From Flavobacterium muglaense (GTDB taxonomy: Bacteria > Bacteroidota > Bacteroidia > Flavobacteriales > Flavobacteriaceae): DNA of 64,000 nt. The position numbers were made by a program, and so were the translations under genes. Shown here in pieces: positions 1 to 9,900 of this stretch (within the stretch, counting starts at the first letter, position 1; each line of letters opens with the position of its first letter). The notes under the pieces were generated by a model, which had not been told where the DNA came from, did not search any database, and worked only from the letters and a program-made list of their open reading frames with translations. Where the stretch lies: positions 27,041 through 91,040 of the forward strand of contig NZ_JACRUK010000012.1 in the NCBI RefSeq assembly GCF_014305155.1, in the 5' to 3' direction.

Positions 1-1
1 T

Positions 2-514
2 TTAGGAGTAATTTTTATATTAAATTCAGTCGCTTTATTTGTTTTCCCAATGGTAGGACATGGGCTTCATCTGTCGCAACAAGAATTTGGTTTATGGTGT
101 GCTATTGCTATACACGATACTAGTTCAGTCGTAGGTGCAGCCAATAAGTACGGTCCTGAAGCTCTGCAAATAGCCACGACTGTCAAACTGGCTCGAGCTT
201 TATGGATTATTCCCATTGCTGCACTTAGTTCGATCTTATTTAAAAGTAAGGAAATGAAAATAAAGATTCCTTATTTTATAGCCTTCTTTATTTTGATCGT
301 GCTTTTGAACACCTTTGTTCCAACTGCGAGTATTGTTGCTCCTGCGATAGTTTCTGTTGCCAAGATAGGATTGACACTTACATTGTTTCTAATTGGTGCA
401 GGTTTAAATTGGAAGGTATTAAAAACTGTTGGCGTTTTACCATTATTGCAAGGTGTTGTACTATGGGTATTTATAGCGTTAGCTAGTTTAAGCGCGATTA
501 TTTATGTGTATTAA
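2..514 (+). CDS. YeiH/UPF0324-family putative sulfate exporter, 3' part
   Basis: The reading frame is open from base 2 and enters from outside the window, so this is the C-terminal ~170 residues only. The segment FGLWCAIAIHDTSSVVGAA is the characteristic re-entrant motif of the YeiH (UPF0324, PSE family) inner-membrane proteins, and it is followed by three to four hydrophobic spans and a small terminal helix. The family is annotated as putative sulfate exporters, with little direct biochemistry. The stop codon overlaps the stop of the convergent DUF1275 gene by two bases. The family call is firm; the substrate is not known from sequence. Confidence 0.85.
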   Translation, partial: LGVIFILNSVALFVFPMVGHGLHLSQQEFGLWCAIAIHDTSSVVGAANKYGPEALQIATTVKLARALWIIPIAALSSILFKSKEMKIKIPYFIAFFILIVLLNTFVPTASIVAPAIVSVAKIGLTLTLFLIGAGLNWKVLKTVGVLPLLQGVVLWVFIALASLSAIIYVY

Positions 515-1244
515 TGCTGCTTTAAATTTCGCCTTTTTAAAATAAAAAATTGCAAGCGAATGTAGTCGTATAGTAATGCGATCATTAAAAAAAAAGCACC
601 AACAAATACAGTTTTGATTTGGTAATAAGTATAAAGGTAACCGCCAGAAATACAACCTATAAAGAAAAAAGAAATGATCGATAACCGTAAAGAAATACTA
701 GCATGTAGATGTTTTTTTTCGTTTGGTTTTTTGTAGAAAAATAGTTGGGATAATTCTATGCCTAAATCAGTAAAAAGCCCTGTTAAGTGTGTAGTTCTTA
801 CCGTAGATTGGGATATCTTAGTAACTAATGAATTTTGAATTCCCATTGCAAAAAGCATTGCAAAAGCGATCAATTTTCCTGCTATAGACGATAAATCTGC
901 TTGAGTACCGTAAACACCTATCAACAGTAGAATAAGTATTTCCAATGAAATGGGAATTAGATGCATTAATTTGGGGTATCGAAGAGCAACTAGTTCAGAT
1001 AGAAAATTGGAAGTAAATGCACCCATTAGAAAAAAAGGGTGAAAATAAAAAAAGTAACTGCAGCAGCGTAATTGTGTTTAATTAATTCTTCGGCAAAAAA
1101 GGCAAAATGCCCAGTTACATTTGTAGTTAATGTTTTTACTGCTAAAACTCCTGAAATATTAACGATTCCGGCAACAAATGAAAGTAAAGTTGCCAAACGT
1201 AAATTATGTGTAAATGTTCTATTTTTCCCTTGATGCCGAAACAT
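511..1244 (-). pseudogene. DUF1275 (YoaK-type) membrane protein, interrupted by a frameshift
   Basis: Two minus-strand frames together give one ~243-residue DUF1275 protein. The N-terminal part (1244 to 1026) has the family start NLRLATLLSFVAGIVN and the TTNVTGHFAFFA motif, and stops at the end of a membrane helix. The C-terminal part (1026 to 511) carries the remaining helices. The two meet in a run of seven T (coding strand) at about 1028-1034. One more T would give ...TLFFLMGAFTSN and restore the frame, which is what family members show. It could be a true frameshift, slippage-based phase variation or a sequencing error. The family is an uncharacterised polytopic membrane protein. Confidence 0.8.
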
Positions 1245-1311
1245 GATTAATTACGCTTTATAAATTGATATTTTCTTAAACTCATAATTTTTTAATTGTA
1301 CAAAAATAAAA

Positions 1312-1319
1312 TACATTTG
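1312..1319 (+). promoter_or_regulatory. -7 promoter element (TAcaTTTG) of the phospholipase-like gene
   Basis: TAcaTTTG matches the Bacteroidota -7 consensus TAnnTTTG and sits 21 bases before the start codon at 1341. The nearest TTG (1296-1298) is only 13 bases upstream, closer than the usual 17-23, so the -33 element is not convincing. Confidence 0.45.
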
Positions 1320-1340
1320 TAACTCACATAAATAAATGTA

Positions 1341-2345
1341 ATGAAAAATATCAAGTTTAAGCCTACAGTATTGACAATAACTGCAATTGTTGTTTGTTTT
1401 ATTACGGTCTCATGGGGAATTGTAGGACATGAAAGAATTAACAAAGCGGCAGTAATGGCGTTGCCTAAACCGATGCAGTCATTTTTTTATAATCATATTG
1501 ATTTTATCACACAAGAATCTACCGTTCCTGATTTGAGAAAATACATTTTACAAGATAAAGCCGAGGGGCCACGTCATTATTTTGATATGGAAAATTTTGG
1601 TGCAGTAGATAGTTTTCCTAAAACGATGACAGAAGCAAAGAAGAAGTATGATGATAAATTTTTATCAAAAAACGGAACATTACCTTGGTATATCCAAGAC
1701 ATGATGGCCAAGCTGACACAAGCTTTTAAAGACAAAAGAAAATCAGAAATCTTGTTTATTTCGGCTGAATTAGGTCATTATATTGCAGATGCACACATGC
1801 CTTTACATACATCCGATAACCATGATGGTCAACTAACAGATCAAAAAGGAATCCATTCTTTATGGGAAAGTAGGTTGCCTGAGTTATTTGTAAAAGAGTA
1901 CAAGTTTACAGTTGCACCAGCTCATTATTATGAGAATGTAGAAAAAGCAACTTGGGATATGATTATGGATACACACCGTTTAGTTCCAGCATTATTAGCA
2001 GCTGATAAAGGATTAAGAACATCTTTACCTGTTAATCAGATTTTTGTAACAGATGCTGAAGGAAATGTAGTTAAAAACAAATACAACAGCGCAAAGTATA
2101 CTGATGAATATGCAGGTCAATTTCACAAGGCTTTAAACGGAATGGTTGAAAGCCAAATGAAGAAAGCTGTTACTGCTACCGCTAGTTATTGGTACACTGC
2201 ATGGGTTAATGCTGGCAAACCAGATTTAAGTAATCTAGATGCTGCCTCTTTAACTAAGCGTAATGCGAAAAACTTGAAGAAAGACAGTAAACTATTTGTT
2301 AAAGGAGATTTATTTGGAATTGAAAGTGATAAAGACGCTGAATAA
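1341..2345 (+). CDS. Secreted zinc-dependent phospholipase C / S1-P1 nuclease-like protein
   Basis: This 334-residue protein begins with a signal segment ending just before Trp25. In this superfamily the mature N-terminal Trp binds zinc, and here WGIVGH gives W25 and H30 at the expected spacing. Further ligands are D64, H79, the HxxxDxxxxxH block H146/D150/H156, and H172-x3-E176. The final HxxxE resembles zinc phospholipase C, while P1 nuclease has HxxxD. The trinuclear zinc site therefore looks intact and the enzyme would act in the periplasm or outside the cell on phosphodiesters. Whether the substrate is phospholipid or nucleic acid cannot be decided. It is monocistronic, with a strong terminator right after it. 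Confidence 0.8.
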   Translation: MKNIKFKPTVLTITAIVVCFITVSWGIVGHERINKAAVMALPKPMQSFFYNHIDFITQESTVPDLRKYILQDKAEGPRHYFDMENFGAVDSFPKTMTEAKKKYDDKFLSKNGTLPWYIQDMMAKLTQAFKDKRKSEILFISAELGHYIADAHMPLHTSDNHDGQLTDQKGIHSLWESRLPELFVKEYKFTVAPAHYYENVEKATWDMIMDTHRLVPALLAADKGLRTSLPVNQIFVTDAEGNVVKNKYNSAKYTDEYAGQFHKALNGMVESQMKKAVTATASYWYTAWVNAGKPDLSNLDAASLTKRNAKNLKKDSKLFVKGDLFGIESDKDAE

Positions 2346-2360
2346 TTAGTTTTGAAAAAC

Positions 2361-2396
2361 AATAAAAAGCCTGTGAAATTTCACAGGCTTTTTATT
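2361..2396. terminator. Bidirectional intrinsic terminator
   Basis: A perfect inverted repeat, AATAAAAAGCCTGTGAAA and its complement, with A and T tracts on both sides. It lies between the convergent phospholipase-like gene (+) and the LtaS-like gene (-) and can serve both. Confidence 0.92.
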
Positions 2397-2405
2397 GTTT
2401 TATAA

Positions 2406-4502
2406 TTAATTTTTTTGATATTTTTTCTTCTTTAACATGTCCGAAGCAGTTTGATAGAAGGAAATGGTTTCATTCACTAAATCAGTTCGTTCTTTTGCTA
2501 GCGGTTTTTCATCGTAATATATTTGAAAATTATCTGCTATACCAGGCTTTGGTAATAACGTCAATTGATATTGTTTGAATGATTGTTTAGGTGAAATTAT
2601 GGTCAAAACATCATCTTTAATCAAACCTAAATCTTGGTAAGTTGCAATTAATGCTCTTGGTTTGTAATCTGGTTTTAGAACATCTTGTCCAAAGAACTTA
2701 GATTGATAATTAAAGTTCAGTAGTCCAAATACAGTAGGCATAATATCTATTTGAGACATTAATTTATTGTATTGTTGTGGTTGAATAAATCCAGGACTGT
2801 AAATCATTGCAGGAATGCGGTATTTGTCTAATGGCAATTCTGTTTTTCCAGCACTTGAAGCACAGTGGTCAGCAAGAATTACAAAAACAGTATTGGCAAA
2901 CCACGGCTGTTTTTTGGCCATTTCGAAGAATTTTTTCATAGCAAAATCAGTGTATTTTACACCACCATCACGAGACTTTGCATCGCCAGGAATATCAATT
3001 TTATCATTTGGATACGTAAATGGTCTATGATTACTTACCGTCATAATATGATTAAAGAATGGTTTGTTTTCTTTTGCTTCAGCGTTCATAACCTTTATCG
3101 CTTTGTTGTACATGTCCTCGTCGCAAACCCCCCACACATTAGAAAATGTAATTTCTTCTGGTTTAAAGGTTTTTTTATCAACGATATCATAGCCATTTCC
3201 TGAGAAAAAATCTTCCATATTATCAAAAAACGCATCACCACCATACAAGTACTTTACGTTGTAGCCTTTTTGTCTAAAAACACTACCTGTTGTAAATTTG
3301 TTTTTGTTATCTTTTCTTTTTACCACACTTTCGCCAGCAGTAGGGGGTAAGCACAAAGTCACGGCTTCTAATCCACGAACGGTTCTATTTCCAGAAGCAT
3401 AAAAATTAGTAAACAGCAAACTTTCCTTTGCCAAGCTATCTAGAAACGGAGTGATTTTTTTATCGCTTCCGTAGACTTCCATGAAGTCAGCACTATAGCT
3501 TTCGATAGTAATTAAAACTACATTTTTATGCATTTCGGCTGCCGCTCCTTTAATATCTCTTAAAGTAGATTGAGTTGCAATACCAGGAATTTGTTGGTTT
3601 AATTGGGCGTACGCTTCTTGCTCTGGCAGTGTTTTGTAGAATTTGAAGTAATCCAATTCACTATTCATGAAAGCCAAATAAAACTTATACATTCCGTTAG
3701 ATTGTAGTTCATTAGCAAAAATATTTTGAGAATTTTCAGCTGTTGCTAATGCTGGAACAGCTACTAATGAAAATGCGAATAAAGCAAAATACAAAACTGA
3801 TATTTTGATTTTTTCTGCAAAAGTAGGAATGTTTACAATGTAGTTTTTTGAACGCTTTACAATGAAATAGGTTACTATTCCCGCAATTAAAAACAAGCCA
3901 GAAAATAATGGGACAACAGGATAGGACTCCATAATATTTCCTATTACTTCATTGGTGTAAACCAGATAATTAACCGCGATAAAATTATATTTCACACCAA
4001 ATTCATTCCAAAAGAAGTACTCGCTAATGGCGTTTTGCAAAATCAAAACAACAAAGAGAAACATAACAAAACTAAACAACCAAAATCTAATTTTATCACG
4101 CTGTTTGGGTAAGAAAAGGAACAGTCCAAAAAGTATAGTTTTTAATCCTACAAAGGCCAAACCTATTTCAGGTAATGCCCCGCCATACTCGTGAAGAATC
4201 GATTTACCCGATAGAATATACAATAAAATAGCAATGAAAAAGCCCAAAATGATGTATCCGTATGGTTTCAGGTATTTAGTATTCGAAATAAAAATTAAAT
4301 ACAGCCATAAAAATCCAGAGGCTAAAACAAACACAAAAATATCAGAGATTAATCCTAAAGAAAATATTTTGATTGCGTCGATTATTTTAAACGATGACTG
4401 TGTAATCGGATGAAAAAGCAATACAATTCGCAACACGAAACTTACTAGTACATAAAAAATAATAAGATTGTAAAAAGGAGATAATTTTTTTAAAAAAGTC
4501 AT
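2406..4502 (-). CDS. LTA synthase family (LtaS-like) membrane sulfatase/phosphotransferase
   Basis: The 698-residue protein has five to six N-terminal membrane spans (to about residue 250) and an extracytoplasmic alkaline-phosphatase/sulfatase fold domain from about residue 325. Visible active-site features are the metal ligand E334 in VLITIES, the catalytic Thr in GNRTVRG (T374) and a late LADHC metal motif. Gram-negative family members are phosphoglycerol or phosphoethanolamine transferases acting on periplasmic glycans or lipids rather than lipoteichoic acid synthases. The substrate here is unknown. It is single-gene, with a TAttTTTG -7 box 18 bases before its start (minus strand, 4520-4527). 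Confidence 0.85.
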   Translation of the reverse strand: MTFLKKLSPFYNLIIFYVLVSFVLRIVLLFHPITQSSFKIIDAIKIFSLGLISDIFVFVLASGFLWLYLIFISNTKYLKPYGYIILGFFIAILLYILSGKSILHEYGGALPEIGLAFVGLKTILFGLFLFLPKQRDKIRFWLFSFVMFLFVVLILQNAISEYFFWNEFGVKYNFIAVNYLVYTNEVIGNIMESYPVVPLFSGLFLIAGIVTYFIVKRSKNYIVNIPTFAEKIKISVLYFALFAFSLVAVPALATAENSQNIFANELQSNGMYKFYLAFMNSELDYFKFYKTLPEQEAYAQLNQQIPGIATQSTLRDIKGAAAEMHKNVVLITIESYSADFMEVYGSDKKITPFLDSLAKESLLFTNFYASGNRTVRGLEAVTLCLPPTAGESVVKRKDNKNKFTTGSVFRQKGYNVKYLYGGDAFFDNMEDFFSGNGYDIVDKKTFKPEEITFSNVWGVCDEDMYNKAIKVMNAEAKENKPFFNHIMTVSNHRPFTYPNDKIDIPGDAKSRDGGVKYTDFAMKKFFEMAKKQPWFANTVFVILADHCASSAGKTELPLDKYRIPAMIYSPGFIQPQQYNKLMSQIDIMPTVFGLLNFNYQSKFFGQDVLKPDYKPRALIATYQDLGLIKDDVLTIISPKQSFKQYQLTLLPKPGIADNFQIYYDEKPLAKERTDLVNETISFYQTASDMLKKKKYQKN

Positions 4503-4519
4503 ATTTGAATAATTTTAGG

Positions 4520-4527
4520 CAAAAATA
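4520..4527 (-). promoter_or_regulatory. -7 element (TAttTTTG) for the LtaS-like gene
   Basis: On the minus strand this reads TAttTTTG, a consensus -7 box, 18 bases upstream of the start codon at 4502. No TTG was found at the usual -33 distance. Confidence 0.45.
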
Positions 4528-4574
4528 TACAATTTAGTACATATAATAGGTCTAGTCAGCACACTATTGCATTC

Positions 4575-4636
4575 TTAATTTTAGCTTAAGAATAGTTTCG
4601 ATTAGTAACATCTATTTTATTTTTAAGTTAAATTTG
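4575..4636 (+). promoter_or_regulatory. Candidate response-regulator sites and -7 box upstream of the regulator gene
   Basis: TTAAT (4575), TTAAG (4586) and the weaker TTCGA (4597) are spaced exactly 11 bp apart. The first two also form the inverted repeat ATTCTTAA-N7-TTAAGAAT. A TAaaTTTG -7 box follows at 4629-4636. The same TTAAG unit with the same spacing recurs upstream of the pump gene (6837-6863). OmpR-family regulators commonly bind direct repeats one helical turn apart, so these are inferred autoregulatory sites. Confidence 0.5.
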
Positions 4637-4781
4637 TCCAACTACAATTATAGAACGTTATTATTTAAATAGTAAGGTCAATTGATTTGTATTTTGAACC
4701 CTGTATCAAAGAAGTGATGGACTAGCAGCCAATATTGCTTCGTTTGGGTTTAAGTTTGAAGTACAATAAAATTACTTAGAA

Positions 4782-5453
4782 ATGCATATTTTACTAGTGG
4801 AAGACGAGTTAGGTATTATCCAGTTTTTAAAGCAAGGACTGGAAGAGGAGGGATATACTATCACAACAGCAACGGATGGTGTTGAAGGTTTTGAACTCAT
4901 TCAGAATACTAGTTTTGATTTGATTTTACTAGATTGGATGTTGCCAAAAATGAGTGGTATCGATTTATGTAAAGCTATTAGGATAACAGATAGTAAAGTT
5001 CCCATACTTTTTTTAACGGCCAAAGATACTGTGCAAGAAACCGTTGAAGGTTTAAAAGCTGGAGCCAATGATTATATAAAAAAACCATTTAGCTTTGAAG
5101 AATTGGTAGAACGCATTAAAATTCATTTTAGAAATCAAATTTTAGAAGATATCCTAACTCTTGGGACTATAGCAATTAATAAAACGAAGCACTATGTAAC
5201 GGTTGATAAAGCGCCTGTTTCATTAACACAACGAGAATTTGAGTTGTTGTATTATCTCATTAAAAACAAAGGTAAAGTGTGTACTCGAAATCAAATTATT
5301 GAAGACGTATGGGACATTCATTTTGAATACGATACGGGTGTTATTGATGTTTTTATTAATGGAATACGTAAAAAATTAAATCTAAAAATAGAGGAAGACT
5401 ATATTAAAACCGTACGTGGTGTAGGATACATTGCTAATGAGCATGAAGGATGA
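4782..5453 (+). CDS. OmpR-family response regulator of the metal efflux locus
   Basis: The 223-residue protein has a receiver domain (residues 1-115) with the acidic pair in LLVEDE, the phosphoacceptor D51 in LLDWMLPKMSG, the conserved Thr in FLTAKD and the Lys in IKKPF. A C-terminal winged-helix DNA-binding domain follows (about 128-220, ending TVRGVGYIA). It overlaps the kinase gene by ATGA, so the two are translationally coupled. Position immediately upstream of an HME-type RND pump suggests a CusR/CzcR-like role in sensing periplasmic metal. Confidence 0.93.
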   Translation: MHILLVEDELGIIQFLKQGLEEEGYTITTATDGVEGFELIQNTSFDLILLDWMLPKMSGIDLCKAIRITDSKVPILFLTAKDTVQETVEGLKAGANDYIKKPFSFEELVERIKIHFRNQILEDILTLGTIAINKTKHYVTVDKAPVSLTQREFELLYYLIKNKGKVCTRNQIIEDVWDIHFEYDTGVIDVFINGIRKKLNLKIEEDYIKTVRGVGYIANEHEG

Positions 5454-6829
5454 AAAAATTTTCGTTTAAAAATAGAATAGCTTCTAACTATATTTTTACC
5501 ACTGGATTATTAATCTGTGTGGTGTTTTTTGCAATCTATACTATTGTCAAATTTAGTGTTTACAACCATGTGAATACGGATATTGCAAAGGAGGTGCAAA
5601 ACCACCTTAACGAAATCGAAATTAAAAACAACGCTTTTTTTCTGATCCATATGGAAGAATGGATGGAGCGTGAGCACAATACCGTCGATGTAAATCCCGT
5701 TTTTATTCAGTTTCTAAACAATAAGAATGAAGTAGTTGAAAAATCTCCCAACTTAAAGAAACAGTTTTTACATTTTAATAAAGATGTAGAGAACAACGAA
5801 CTGTTTGATACCACCATTCTGAAAAACAAAATCAGACAAATTCAAGTTCCTATTTACGATAAAAAAGAAGTAATTGGATATTTAGTAATAGCTATGTCAC
5901 TAGAAGACGCTTCTATGGTACTACATAACTTATCTGAAATACTGATAATCGCTTTTCCTTTAATTCTGATAATTTTGTTTTTAATAGCTCGTTTTATAGC
6001 TGGACGAAGCATAAAACCCATTAGCGCTATCATAGAAACTTCTAATATTATTACCAAGGATAATTTGAAGTCGCGCATTCCATTACCTGCTAAGAAAGAC
6101 GAGTTGTATATTTTATCTCAAACGATAAATAATCTTTTAAACCGAATAGAAACAGCAGTTGAGAGGGAAAAACAGTTTACCTCTGATGCATCACATGAAC
6201 TTCGAACACCACTTACTGTTATTAAAGGAACACTTGAAGTTTTAATACGAAAACCTCGTAATAACGAAGAATATCAAGAAAAAATTAATTATTGTATCAC
6301 AGAGGTGAATCGTTTAAATACGATTGTAGATCAATTGCTTTTGCTGGCCCGATATGAAAATAACAATCAATCTTTGAAAATTGAAAAGATATCATTGAAC
6401 ACAATTATAATGGAGACACTTTCAAGTTATGCGACACTTATTGATGATAAAAATATGCAAATTAATACGCAATTGCTAGCAGCGTCTTATATTAATAACG
6501 ACCGTTATTTGGTTGCCATAATTATAAACAATTTGATTTCAAATGCAGTTAAATACTCTAGATCGAAGGATCAACTTACCGTTATTGTAAAGGAAGTCAA
6601 TGGTCAAGTTATTTGTGAAATTAATGATACAGGAATTGGAATTCCCACCGAAGATTTAAAAAAAATATTCAATCCTTTCTTTCGTTCGCAATCTATTGAT
6701 CAACTTGATATCAAAGGAAATGGTCTAGGTCTTTCTATCGTGAGCCGTTTGTGTGAATTATTAAAGATTGAAATCTCTGTTTCAAGTCAATTAAATGAAG
6801 GAACACAAGTAAAACTTCATTTTAATTAA
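5450..6829 (+). CDS. Sensor histidine kinase of the metal efflux locus
   Basis: The 459-residue protein has a membrane helix at about 12-35, a periplasmic sensing region to about 160, a second helix (165-183), a HAMP-like linker and a HisKA domain with SDASHELRTPLTVIKG (phospho-acceptor H249). The HATPase domain shows the N box (LISNAVKYS), DTGIGIP and GNGLGLSIV. This is the CusS-like layout. No obvious Cys- or Met-rich metal site is visible in the periplasmic part, although several His residues occur there. It overlaps the regulator start-to-stop and lies 84 bases before the pump start. Confidence 0.92.
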   Translation: MKKFSFKNRIASNYIFTTGLLICVVFFAIYTIVKFSVYNHVNTDIAKEVQNHLNEIEIKNNAFFLIHMEEWMEREHNTVDVNPVFIQFLNNKNEVVEKSPNLKKQFLHFNKDVENNELFDTTILKNKIRQIQVPIYDKKEVIGYLVIAMSLEDASMVLHNLSEILIIAFPLILIILFLIARFIAGRSIKPISAIIETSNIITKDNLKSRIPLPAKKDELYILSQTINNLLNRIETAVEREKQFTSDASHELRTPLTVIKGTLEVLIRKPRNNEEYQEKINYCITEVNRLNTIVDQLLLLARYENNNQSLKIEKISLNTIIMETLSSYATLIDDKNMQINTQLLAASYINNDRYLVAIIINNLISNAVKYSRSKDQLTVIVKEVNGQVICEINDTGIGIPTEDLKKIFNPFFRSQSIDQLDIKGNGLGLSIVSRLCELLKIEISVSSQLNEGTQVKLHFN

Positions 6830-6836
6830 GCATTAG

Positions 6837-6892
6837 TTAAGAATCCCTTAAGGCTATCTTAAGTTTATATATATCTTTATATTTTAATTTTG
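6837..6892 (+). promoter_or_regulatory. Predicted regulator-binding repeats and -7 box of the czcA-like operon
   Basis: Three TTAAG units begin at 6837, 6848 and 6859, each exactly 11 bp apart. A TAatTTTG -7 box follows at 6885-6892, 21 bases after the last repeat. Transcription would start near 6899, just ahead of the ATG at 6914. The repeats occupy the place of a -33 element, as expected for an activator-dependent promoter. Confidence 0.6.
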
Positions 6893-6913
6893 GAGCATCA
6901 AAATAAAATATTT

Positions 6914-9900
6914 ATGTTAGAGAAAATTATAGCTTTTAGCTTAAAAAATAAACTGATCGTTCTCCTTTTTACACTCGCTGTTTTTGGATTTGGAATTTTT
7001 TCTGTTTTCCAATTATCAATAGGAGCGGTGCCTGATGTAACCAATAATCAGGTTCAAGTGATCACCACTTCTGGAAATTTATCTACTCAGGATATTGAAC
7101 AATACATTACGTATCCAGTAGAAATCGAAATGGCTAATTTACCTGGAGTTAAAGAAATTCGTTCCATTTCAAAATTTGGATTATCGGTTGTTACTATTGT
7201 TTTTGAGGACAATCTAGGAACCTATTTGCCAAGGCAATTAATCGCTGAGAAAATTAAATCGGCTTCGGAAAAAATTCCAGCAGGTTTTGGAACTCCCACA
7301 ATGGGACCTATTACTACGGGATTAGGCGAAATTTACCAATACACATTAGAAGTTACACCCGAATTTAAAAATAATTATACGGTTACAGATTTGCGTACGA
7401 TTCAAGATTGGATTGTAAAACGTCAATTGTCCGGAATAAAAGGTGTTGTCGAAATAAATACCTGGGGTGGCTACTTAAAACAATATGAAATAGCAATCAA
7501 TCCGGCACAACTCAAAGCAATGAATATTGCTACTACAGATGTGTTTACTGCACTTGAAAAAAACAATAGTATTGCAGGTGGTGCTTATATCGAAAAAGTA
7601 AATCAAAGTTATTTCATTCGTGCCGAGGGTAAAGTGAATAGCCTTGAAGACATTCAAAATATAGTGGTGAAAAACAGTAATGGTTTTCCTATTTACATTA
7701 AAGATGTGGCTGATGTTCGTTTTGGTCATGCCAATCGTTTTGGAGCCATAACAGGAAATGGCGAAGGCGAAAAAGTACTAGGTCAAGTGATGATGTTAAA
7801 AGGTGCCAACTCGAAACAAGTCATTAATGATGTCAAAGCTCGAATTGCTATTATTGAAAAGTCATTGCCTGAAGGCGTCTATATCAACGGCTTTCTGGAA
7901 CGAAGTGAATTAGTTGCCAAAACTACTTTTACGGTGGCCGAAAACCTTATTTTGGGCTGTCTGATTGTAATTTTTGTAGTCGTGTTGTTATTAGGAAACT
8001 GGCGCTCTGGATTGGTGGTGGCCTCGGTGATTCCGCTTTGTTTGCTGTTTGCTATTTCACTAATGAATATTTTTGGTATCGATGCTAATTTAATGAGTTT
8101 AGGTGCTATTGATTTTGGAATCATCATTGACGGTGCCGTGATTATTGTCGAATTTATTGCATTTCAAATTGCCAATAAAGCGGCACAATTAGGTCCCATG
8201 TCTAAGGAAGAAAGTCAACTAGAAATAGACCAAATCACGTATAAAAGTGCTTCCAAGATGATGAATTCGGCTATTTTTGGTCAGTTGATTATCTTAATCG
8301 TTTTTATTCCTATTCTTTCACTTTCAGGTATAGAAGGTAAAATGTTTAAACCTATGGCCATGACGTTCAGTTTTGCCTTAGTTGGGGCTATGATTTTCTG
8401 TTTTACGTATGTGCCTGTAGTTTCTTCATTATTTTTAAAACCGACTATCGAAAATCCAAAATCGATTTCGAGTAGATTGATTCGCAAATTAAATTCATGG
8501 TATTTACCTATTATCACATGGGCATTGGTAAATACTAAAAAAGTATTGTATGGCGCAGGAAGTCTTTTAGTGATGGCGATCATTTTATTTATAACGATGG
8601 GAGGAGAGTTTATACCAACCTTAGACGAGGGTGATTTTGTGATTCAACCCGTGCTTAAAACCGGAACTACATTAACCAAAACGATTGCAACCACAACTAA
8701 AATCGAAAAAATCATCCTTAAAAACTTCCCCGAAGTGGATCAAGTGGTAAGCCGTATTGGTGCTGCCGAAGTTCCTACAGATCCAATGAGCATGGAGGAA
8801 AGTGATGTAATCGTAAAGTTAAAACCAAAATCTGAATGGGTTTCAGCTAATACGAAAGATGAGTTGGCAGACAAAATAAAAGCTAAAATCGAAGAACAAA
8901 TTCCAAATATGGAAATTGAATTTACGCAACCCATAGAAATGCGATTTAACGAATTAATTTCAGGGACGCGATCTGATGTTGCTGTTAAGATTTTTGGAGA
9001 AGACTTAAATGTTTTGGCTCGAAAAGCAGGTGAAATCAAGAGAGCGATTGCCAAAGTAGAAGGAGCATCGGATATTATTATCGAAAAAACCGAAGGCTTA
9101 CCGCAAATGACCGTGAGATATGATCGTTCTAAAATAGCGCGCTACGGTTTGAATATTTCCGATTTGAATGAAATGATAGCCCTCGGTTTTGCTGGTAAAA
9201 CGGTAGGAAACGTATTTGAAGGAGAAAAACGCTTTGACATGGTCATCCGATTGGATGCAACTAATAGAAAAAGTATCAACGATTTGAAAGAGCTGTATAT
9301 TACAACAGCAACGGGAGAACAAGTGCCATTAGAACAGCTTGCATCAATTGAATATACGCAAGGTCCAGCCAAAATTTCGAGAGACAATACCAATAGGAGA
9401 ATTGTAGTAGGAATCAATGTTCGCAACAGAGATTTACAATCCGTAGTGACAGATATTCAAAAAATTGTAGACACAGAAGTTAAGTTACCAACGGGTTATT
9501 ATGTGCAATATGGCGGACAGTTTGAGAATCTGCAATCTGCAAAAGCAAGGTTGATGATCGCTGTTCCTATTGCCTTGTTTTTAATATTTATCTTATTGTA
9601 TTTTGCCTTTGGATCTGTAAAAGAAGCTTTAATGGTTTACTCCGCTATTCCTTTATCTGCAGTGGGTGGCGTATTATTTCTTTGGATACGTGATCTTCCT
9701 TTTAGTATTTCAGCAGGAGTGGGGTTCATTGCATTATTCGGAATCGCAGTGCTAAACGGAATCGTATTAATTGAGCATTTTAAAGAATTAAAACACCAAG
9801 GAATGAAAAATATAGACGAACTTATTTTAAAAGGAACCACAGATCGCTTGCGTCCCGTATTATTAACTGCAGCAGCAGCAGCACTTGGGTTCTTACCCAT

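Noticed and set aside
2815..3203. Plus-strand open frames opposite the LtaS-like gene
   Set aside because: They are antisense shadows of a well-supported sulfatase gene, with no protein-like motifs.
6890..6913. TTG start for the RND pump giving eight extra residues
   Set aside because: The codon overlaps the TAatTTTG promoter element, and the ATG at 6914 gives the family's usual N-terminus.
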